Source: Gemmatimonadales bacterium UBA1120
GTDB taxonomy: Bacteria > Gemmatimonadota > Gemmatimonadetes > Longimicrobiales > Gaopeijiaceae
Reading direction: 5' to 3'
Assembly (NCBI GenBank): GCA_002313925.1
Contig: DCAZ01000008.1
Location: forward strand, 1-29,961
DNA: 29,961 nt
Positions 24,839-29,961 of this stretch are shown here, in pieces; position 1 is the stretch's first letter; each line of letters opens with the position of its first letter. The notes below the pieces were generated by a model that was given only the letters and a program-made list of their open reading frames with translations, ran no database searches and was not told the DNA's origin. A program made the translations under genes and the position numbers.

Positions 24839-25774
24839 ATGATCCGGATCACTTTCTTAGGAACTGCGGCGTCCCGGCCTACCGTCGGACGTAATGTGAG
24901 TTCGATCGCGGTCCAGCGTGAGGGGGACCTATTCCTCTTTGACTGTGGCGAAGGGACACAGCGCCAAATGATGCGTTTCGGGACGGGCTTCTCGGTCAAA
25001 TGGATATTCATTACACATCTCCATGCGGATCATTTTCTGGGAGTAACCGGACTCTTACGAACTATGGCCCTTCAGGGTAGGACAGAACCGATTTCCCTCT
25101 TCGGTCCAGTGGGTTCGGAGCGGATTCTGCAAGATGCAGTCCGGCTAGGAGTTGAGCGTGAGAAGTTCCCTGTAGAAATCAAGGGCGTACGGCCCGGAGA
25201 AGGACTAAAATGTGAGGGCTATCAGGTTCTAGCATTCCCGGTGAATCATGGAAAGAACGCTGTGGGTTGGTGTTTAGTTGAGGATCAACGCCTTGGGCGT
25301 TTTGATGTGGAGAAGGCGAGGCAATTCGGGATCCCAGAGGGCCCACTTTTCGGAAAAGTGCATCGCGGAGAGGATGTTGAGGTCAACGGGCGCGTAATAC
25401 ACGCTGAAGATCTGGTGGGAGAATCTAGGCCCGGCCGCAGAGTCGTATATACTGGGGATACTCGCCCATGTGAGACGACAGTAGAGTGCGCGCGCGCGGC
25501 CGACATCTTAATACATGAGGCTACATTCGGTGATGAGGAGCAGGACAGGGCCCGAGAGACATTCCACAGTACTGCAGCTGAAGCAGCACATGTTGCCAAG
25601 GAATGTGATGTGCGCTCACTAATACTCACTCACTTATCGGCAAGATATTCGGAGGATCCTGGGATATTAAAGAATGAGGCCAACGCAATTTTTCGTGGAG
25701 CTAGGATTGCCCATGACGGTCTCAGTTTAGAGGTGGATTACGATAACAGCTCTCTAAGTGAGACAAATTCGTGA
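24839..25774 (+). CDS. rnz: Ribonuclease Z (tRNA 3' endonuclease)
   Basis: A 311-residue metallo-beta-lactamase-fold nuclease that trims tRNA 3' trailers. It opens with MIRITFLGTAASRPT, and FITHLHADHFLG (57-68) is the zinc motif with H60, H62, D64 and H65. Later ligands are in VNHGKNAVGW, YTGDTRP (Asp), HEATFGDE and LTHLSARYSED. The length is that of the short bacterial enzyme. The tRNA-Leu in this window lacks encoded CCA, so it is the type of precursor this enzyme cuts before CCA addition. ATG at 24839 begins 33 bases after the TonB receptor gene and the downstream aroA follows after 46 bases. Confidence 0.95.
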   Translation: MIRITFLGTAASRPTVGRNVSSIAVQREGDLFLFDCGEGTQRQMMRFGTGFSVKWIFITHLHADHFLGVTGLLRTMALQGRTEPISLFGPVGSERILQDAVRLGVEREKFPVEIKGVRPGEGLKCEGYQVLAFPVNHGKNAVGWCLVEDQRLGRFDVEKARQFGIPEGPLFGKVHRGEDVEVNGRVIHAEDLVGESRPGRRVVYTGDTRPCETTVECARAADILIHEATFGDEEQDRARETFHSTAAEAAHVAKECDVRSLILTHLSARYSEDPGILKNEANAIFRGARIAHDGLSLEVDYDNSSLSETNS

Positions 25775-25820
25775 CCAAACATGTTAGAACCCTAATAAGC
25801 CGCTTTGGCAAACTGGGCGT

Positions 25821-27167
25821 GTGCTAGAGGTAAAGGAACAACTTCACGGTGACAATAAGACGCAAAAGGATTCTGATTCCGTGAAGGTCCACGTCCCAGG
25901 TGATAAATCAATCACCCAAAGAGTACTGATCCTAGCTGCGCTTGCCTCGGGTGAAAGTCGTTTGAGAGGACTCCTACATGGTGGTGACGTCGAAGCGACT
26001 GCTCAAGCTCTCCGCCTGCTGGGCGTGGCACTTCCGAGGATCCCCTCAGACGGGAGCGAATTATGCATTACCGGGGTAGGGTCGGATGGTCTGAAATCGC
26101 CCGTGCAGAATCTGGATTTGGGCAATAGCGGAACGGGAGCCCGTCTTCTTCTCGGAGTCCTCGCTGGTAGTCAGATTGAAGCCACCTTGGTGGGTGACGT
26201 TTCCCTACAATCTCGCCCAATGCGTAGAATCTGCAGCCCTCTACGGACGATGGGAGCACGCTTAGAACACTTATGCGAAGAGGGGTGTATACCTATCCGA
26301 GTTGATCGCTCTGGTCCACTTCGCTCAATCGATTGGATGAGCCCAGTACCTAGCGCGCAGGTAAAGAGTGCAATCCTCTTGGCTGGTCTCGTAGGGCGCA
26401 CCGAGGTAGTGGTTACAGAAGCGCAACAGTCGCGAGATCACACTGAGCGTCTATTCGCTGAGATAGGGGCTCCAATTTCGATTCGAAACATACCAAGTGG
26501 TCACCAAGTAGAACTCAATAACCCCCCCGACATTTTTGCTCCCCTCGATTTTTCAGTTCCAGGGGATGTGTCCTCTGCCGCATTCGTCATCGCCTTCGCC
26601 GCCCTTGGGGGGGCTGGTGTCTCAGTCACCATAGATAACGTTAGCCTTAATCGCACTCGTACTGGATTCCTCGATGTGTTTTCCCGAATGGGAATTGATT
26701 TGACGATCGAGGAGACTGGCTCAGGGAATACTTGTGAGCCGAGAGGTTTAATAACAGCTAGTCCCTCAGAGTTGCACGATACTGTGGTGGACGCGGAAGA
26801 GGTCCCAGCTGTTATAGATGAACTTCCGATCATTGCCGTATTGGGTGCCTGTTCAGAGGGAAGGACAAGCATCCGTGGTGCCGGTGAACTTAGACTCAAA
26901 GAGTCAGATCGGATTCACTCGTTGGTGTATAACCTTCAGACACTGGGAGTGGAAGTCGTCGAACATGAGGACGGACTTGAAATAGAGGGCACGACACGTC
27001 CGTTGAAGGGACGAATCCGAGCATTTGGTGATCATCGGATCGCTATGGCATTCGGTGTACTCGCAAGGCTAAAGGGAACTCATATTGAGATTGATGATCC
27101 AACGCTCTCAGATATCAGCTTTCCAGGATTCTGGGGACTTCTTGATAAACTCACCCAAACCGCTTGA
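25821..27167 (+). CDS. aroA: 3-phosphoshikimate 1-carboxyvinyltransferase (EPSP synthase)
   Basis: A 448-residue enzyme that makes EPSP from shikimate 3-phosphate and PEP in chorismate synthesis. VPGDKSITQR (25-34) and LGNSGTGARLL (100-110) bind the substrates, SAQVKSAILLAGL and the C-terminal IDELPIIAVLGACSEG and LRLKESDRI complete the signature. The extreme N-terminus from GTG at 25821 is polar and weakly conserved. A GTG at 25881 with AAAGGA ten bases upstream would begin only six residues before the PGDKS motif and is a credible alternative. Its stop overlaps the possible TTG start of cmk. The order aroA-cmk-rpsA is widespread in bacteria. Confidence 0.95.
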   Translation: MLEVKEQLHGDNKTQKDSDSVKVHVPGDKSITQRVLILAALASGESRLRGLLHGGDVEATAQALRLLGVALPRIPSDGSELCITGVGSDGLKSPVQNLDLGNSGTGARLLLGVLAGSQIEATLVGDVSLQSRPMRRICSPLRTMGARLEHLCEEGCIPIRVDRSGPLRSIDWMSPVPSAQVKSAILLAGLVGRTEVVVTEAQQSRDHTERLFAEIGAPISIRNIPSGHQVELNNPPDIFAPLDFSVPGDVSSAAFVIAFAALGGAGVSVTIDNVSLNRTRTGFLDVFSRMGIDLTIEETGSGNTCEPRGLITASPSELHDTVVDAEEVPAVIDELPIIAVLGACSEGRTSIRGAGELRLKESDRIHSLVYNLQTLGVEVVEHEDGLEIEGTTRPLKGRIRAFGDHRIAMAFGVLARLKGTHIEIDDPTLSDISFPGFWGLLDKLTQTA

Positions 27168-27868
27168 GTATGAGAACTGATTCCAGACGCGAGGGACCGA
27201 TTATTACGCTGGATGGTCCCGCCGGGTCTGGAAAATCAAGTACGGCGAAGGCTGTAGCTAAAAGACTGGGCTTTCGTCATCTAGATTCGGGAGCTCTATA
27301 CCGAGCAATAACCCTCGGGCTTCTTAGATCTAGTGTGGAAGAGGCAGACTGGGGAAACCTCAGCGAGCAAGGCTTCACTAATCTAGATATCAACCTGGAA
27401 ACATTTGAAAATAGATTCCAGGTCCTCCTAAGGGGTCAGGCGGTAGATAGCGAACTTCGCACTCCTGAGGTTACGGATCGTGTTTCCTTTGTGGCCAGCT
27501 TACCGGCCTCCCGACAAAGTATCTTGGGATTACAAAGGAAAGCTGGGGAAGATGGACGGTTAGTCACGGACGGCCGAGATATGGGGACCGCGGTTTTCCC
27601 TCATGCTGAACTCAAGATCTACTTGATTGCTGACTTGGAGGAACGGGCGATGCGACGTTTAAGAGAAGTAGGGGAGGATTCTCCTGATGATTTTGCACTT
27701 GCCCAACAAGCAAGGGCCCTTGATACAAGGGACCAATCGGATAGCCAGCGCACAATTTCACCACTCAAGAAAGCAGAAGATGCTATCGAACTCGATACGA
27801 CGGGATTGGCGTTTGAGGAACAGGTACAGGCTATTGTAGATCTCGCACATCAGTTGACCCTGTTGTAG
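27164..27868 (+). CDS. cmk: Cytidylate kinase
   Basis: A 234-residue P-loop kinase phosphorylating CMP and dCMP. GPAGSGKSSTAKAVAKRLG is the Walker A region, HLDSGALYRA binds the nucleotide, and LVTDGRDMGTAVFPHAELKIYL is the characteristic CMP kinase block. The lid contains RRLREVGE and the base recognition region QQARALDTRDQSDSQR. The start is either TTG at 27164, overlapping the aroA stop (TTGA), or ATG at 27170, two bases after it; both are compatible with the family. It is followed after 105 bases by rpsA, as in many bacteria. Confidence 0.95.
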   Translation: MSMRTDSRREGPIITLDGPAGSGKSSTAKAVAKRLGFRHLDSGALYRAITLGLLRSSVEEADWGNLSEQGFTNLDINLETFENRFQVLLRGQAVDSELRTPEVTDRVSFVASLPASRQSILGLQRKAGEDGRLVTDGRDMGTAVFPHAELKIYLIADLEERAMRRLREVGEDSPDDFALAQQARALDTRDQSDSQRTISPLKKAEDAIELDTTGLAFEEQVQAIVDLAHQLTLL

Positions 27869-27973
27869 ACAGAATCTAGCTTTTCGCCTTCTGATAACCC
27901 TTCAACCCGGGCTTGTCCTCCAAGCACCGGTTCCGTTGCCCTTGCATTCGTTCGGGTAACGATTGGAGTTGTG

Positions 27974-29961
27974 ATGAGTGATATCCTAGAGCCTGAAAAC
28001 GACTCGGACCCGCAGGATCTGGAAACAGGAGCCCGAGATTCGGCTGACGACGACCTGGATTCTGATGAAGAGACAGTGGTCGACGCTATGACAGGCGAAG
28101 TGACAACGTTATCCGCCCAAGAAGCACAGGCGATGAATTCTGTTCACGAGCCTGTTGATGGGATTTCACCAGAACTCTTCAATGACCCATACGGAGAAGA
28201 AAAACTCTCTACTTCGAAAGAAGAGTTTGAGGTTCTCCTTGCTCACTTCAGTGCAGATTTCCAAGAATTCAAAGAAGGAGCGATCGTCAAGGCCGTTGTC
28301 CTCAAAGTGACCGATGCAGTAGTGATCTTAGAGTTCGGTTTTAAGAGTGAAGGGGCGGTTCCTCTTGACGAATTCAAAGACCTTCCAGTTGAAGGGGAAG
28401 ATATTGAGGTCTTACTCGAAAGCCTTGAAGATGACGATGGTGCTGTCGTGTTGTCGAAGAAGAAGGCCGATTTCTTACGGGTCTGGGAGAAGATCCGTGA
28501 AGCGCATGACGAAGACCGTCCGGTAAAGGGAACTTTAGTACGAAAGATCAAGGGTGGTGTCACTGTGGATCTCATGGGAGTGGATGCATTCCTTCCGGGA
28601 TCACAGATTGCCCTGCGGAGGGTTCCGAATATCGAGGACCTCATAGGAGAGGTCTATAAATTCAAGATCATCAAACTGAATAAGCGTCGTCGAAACATCG
28701 TAGTTTCACGAAGAGTGATACTTGAGGGTGAGCGCGAGAAGAAACGAGATACACTGGTCAAGGAACTCCTCATTGGTCAGGTCCGAGAGGGACAGGTCAA
28801 GAACATTACTGATTTTGGTGCATTCATTGATCTTGGCGGACTCGACGGACTTCTCCATATCACTGACATGTCGTGGGGCCGTGTTGGGCATCCCTCCGAG
28901 GTCGTCGATATCGGAAAAGGGATCGATGTGAAAGTCCTAGATATCGATTGGGACCGAGAGAGAATTTCACTCGGACTTAAGCAATTACTTCCTTACCCAT
29001 GGACGGACATTGGGAAGAAGTACCCCGTCGGTGCTCGTGTCTATGGAAGAGTGGTGTCTATAACGAATTACGGGGCCTTCATTGAGCTCGAGCGAGGGGT
29101 AGAAGGCCTGGTGCATATCTCGGAGATGTCATGGACTCGAAATATACGACACCCTTCGAAGGTAGTTGAAATTAATGAATCTATCGAAGCAGTAGTCCTT
29201 CGGGTTGATCAAGAAGATGAGAAGATCTCTCTAGGAATGAAGCAGATTGAAGAAGATCCCTGGTTGGCGTTGCCTTCAAAATATCCTACCGGAACGAGTT
29301 TGGGTGGAACAGTAAGGAACCTCACTTCGTTCGGGGCCTTCATTGAAATCGAAAATGGGATCGATGGACTTGTCCATGTATCAGATATGAGCTGGACCAA
29401 AAGGGTTCAGCATCCTTCGGAGATCGTAGAAAAGGGCGCGAAAATCGATGTGATGGTTCTTGATGTGGATCCCGAAAACAAACGGATTTCTTTGGGGTTA
29501 AAACAACTCACAGATGATCCTTGGCCAACCCTTGTTGAACGTTTTGCACCTAACGCTGAATCATCCGGAGTAGTGGTTCGGATAGAAGAGGGCGGTCTAA
29601 CGGTTGATCTTGGAGATGATGTTGAAGGATTCATCTCACTGAGCGATGCTGGCATAGATGAAAGTGAAACCCTTGATGAATACTACGTGCCAGGTGACTC
29701 GGTGAGCATCCGGGTAATGCACTCAGATGCGGCTAATAGGAAGATCGAACTTGAAATTACTGAAACTCCGGACAAGAAGGCTCCAGAAGAAATCGAGGAA
29801 GCTCGAGTCGTAGCTGCCGCTTTGGCGGTAGAAAAGGCGGAGGCTGAGAGTGGACCTGAAGATGAACCAGTCGGTTATAGAGAACTAAAGAAAAAGCACA
29901 AAAAGGAGACCTCTTTAGATTCAGAAGGTCTCACATCAACAGAAGAGTCGCCAGAAGAAGA
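27974..29961 (+). CDS. rpsA: 30S ribosomal protein S1 (3' truncated by window edge)
   Basis: The frame from ATG 27974 stays open for 662 complete codons to the window end. GGAG at 27965-27968 precedes it with five bases between; a GTG directly before the ATG is an alternative. An acidic N-terminal extension of about 60 residues precedes six S1/OB-fold repeats. Repeats 3 to 5 are the clearest, each with a pattern like TDFGAFIDL...GLLHITDMSW...HPSEVV...ISLGLKQL and ending with a PW motif; repeat 6 is divergent. After it comes a charged, Lys/Glu-rich tail of at least 60 residues that continues past the window. S1 binds mRNA on the small subunit and helps translate messages with weak ribosome binding sites, which are frequent here. 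Conserved after cmk. Confidence 0.96.
   Translation, partial: MSDILEPENDSDPQDLETGARDSADDDLDSDEETVVDAMTGEVTTLSAQEAQAMNSVHEPVDGISPELFNDPYGEEKLSTSKEEFEVLLAHFSADFQEFKEGAIVKAVVLKVTDAVVILEFGFKSEGAVPLDEFKDLPVEGEDIEVLLESLEDDDGAVVLSKKKADFLRVWEKIREAHDEDRPVKGTLVRKIKGGVTVDLMGVDAFLPGSQIALRRVPNIEDLIGEVYKFKIIKLNKRRRNIVVSRRVILEGEREKKRDTLVKELLIGQVREGQVKNITDFGAFIDLGGLDGLLHITDMSWGRVGHPSEVVDIGKGIDVKVLDIDWDRERISLGLKQLLPYPWTDIGKKYPVGARVYGRVVSITNYGAFIELERGVEGLVHISEMSWTRNIRHPSKVVEINESIEAVVLRVDQEDEKISLGMKQIEEDPWLALPSKYPTGTSLGGTVRNLTSFGAFIEIENGIDGLVHVSDMSWTKRVQHPSEIVEKGAKIDVMVLDVDPENKRISLGLKQLTDDPWPTLVERFAPNAESSGVVVRIEEGGLTVDLGDDVEGFISLSDAGIDESETLDEYYVPGDSVSIRVMHSDAANRKIELEITETPDKKAPEEIEEARVVAAALAVEKAEAESGPEDEPVGYRELKKKHKKETSLDSEGLTSTEESPEE

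Noticed and set aside
1..29961. CRISPR array, insertion sequence, toxin-antitoxin, phage or defence cluster
   Set aside because: No regularly spaced repeats, transposase, integrase or known defence protein motifs were found in the translated genes or gaps.

Overview
The window looks like ordinary chromosome from a Gram-negative, envelope-bearing bacterium. It encodes a TonB-dependent outer-membrane receptor, Tat and Sec signal peptides, periplasmic CopC, and periplasmic molybdenum enzymes. Base composition is moderate and TTG/GTG starts are frequent. The large secreted Asp-box (BNR) propeller protein, the Tat-exported class V aminotransferase and the DUF4159 protein are a combination I associate with Gemmatimonadota or a related environmental lineage. 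That placement is tentative and comes from gene content only.

Layout. (1) 1-3016, plus strand: a tight four-gene run of MFS transporter (5' truncated), CopC-like protein, CopD-like membrane protein and a divergent DAACS-family symporter. (2) 3065-5203, minus strand: a YkvI-like membrane transporter and a PLP threonine dehydratase. (3) 5315-10664, plus strand: zinc-finger thioredoxin coupled to argR, then argG, argH, rpiA and rpe. (4) 10849-12264 plus: an SRPBCC-SDR fusion (TIGR01777 type); 12280-12936 minus: trmH. (5) 13155-16102 plus: a Tat-exported sulfite-oxidase-family enzyme, tRNA-Leu(UAA), and a class I glutamine amidotransferase coupled to a DUF4159 protein. (6) 16125-17745 minus: msrQ and msrP. 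(7) 17985-21191 plus: the large BNR protein; 21226-22533 minus: the exported aminotransferase; 22742-24805 plus: the TonB-dependent receptor. (8) 24839-29961 plus: RNase Z, aroA, cmk and rpsA, the last running off the window end. aroA-cmk-rpsA is a classical conserved order.

Function. Arginine biosynthesis (argG, argH) sits beside its own repressor, and the argR-argG gap carries a promoter-like sequence overlapping a palindrome that could be the operator. rpiA and rpe form a pentose-phosphate pair with a 4-base overlap. MsrPQ repairs oxidised methionine in the periplasm using electrons passed through the membrane heme protein MsrQ, and a second periplasmic Mo enzyme lies about 2.5 kb away. 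The rest is translation, RNA processing and aromatic amino acid synthesis.

No intergenic stretch exceeds about 240 bases. The larger gaps (6208-6392, 9153-9306, 10665-10848, 12937-13154, 17746-17984, 22534-22741) were read individually. Hairpins or promoter-like signals found there are listed; in 12937-13154 I see only a 6-bp hairpin (13103-13121), and in 22534-22741 only a ribosome binding site. I found no CRISPR array, insertion sequence, integrase, phage gene or defence system. Nothing here amounts to a clearly new system; the points most worth checking are the altered DAACS transporter, the amidotransferase/DUF4159 pair, the exported PLP enzyme, and the structured intergenic elements in the arg region and upstream of msrP.
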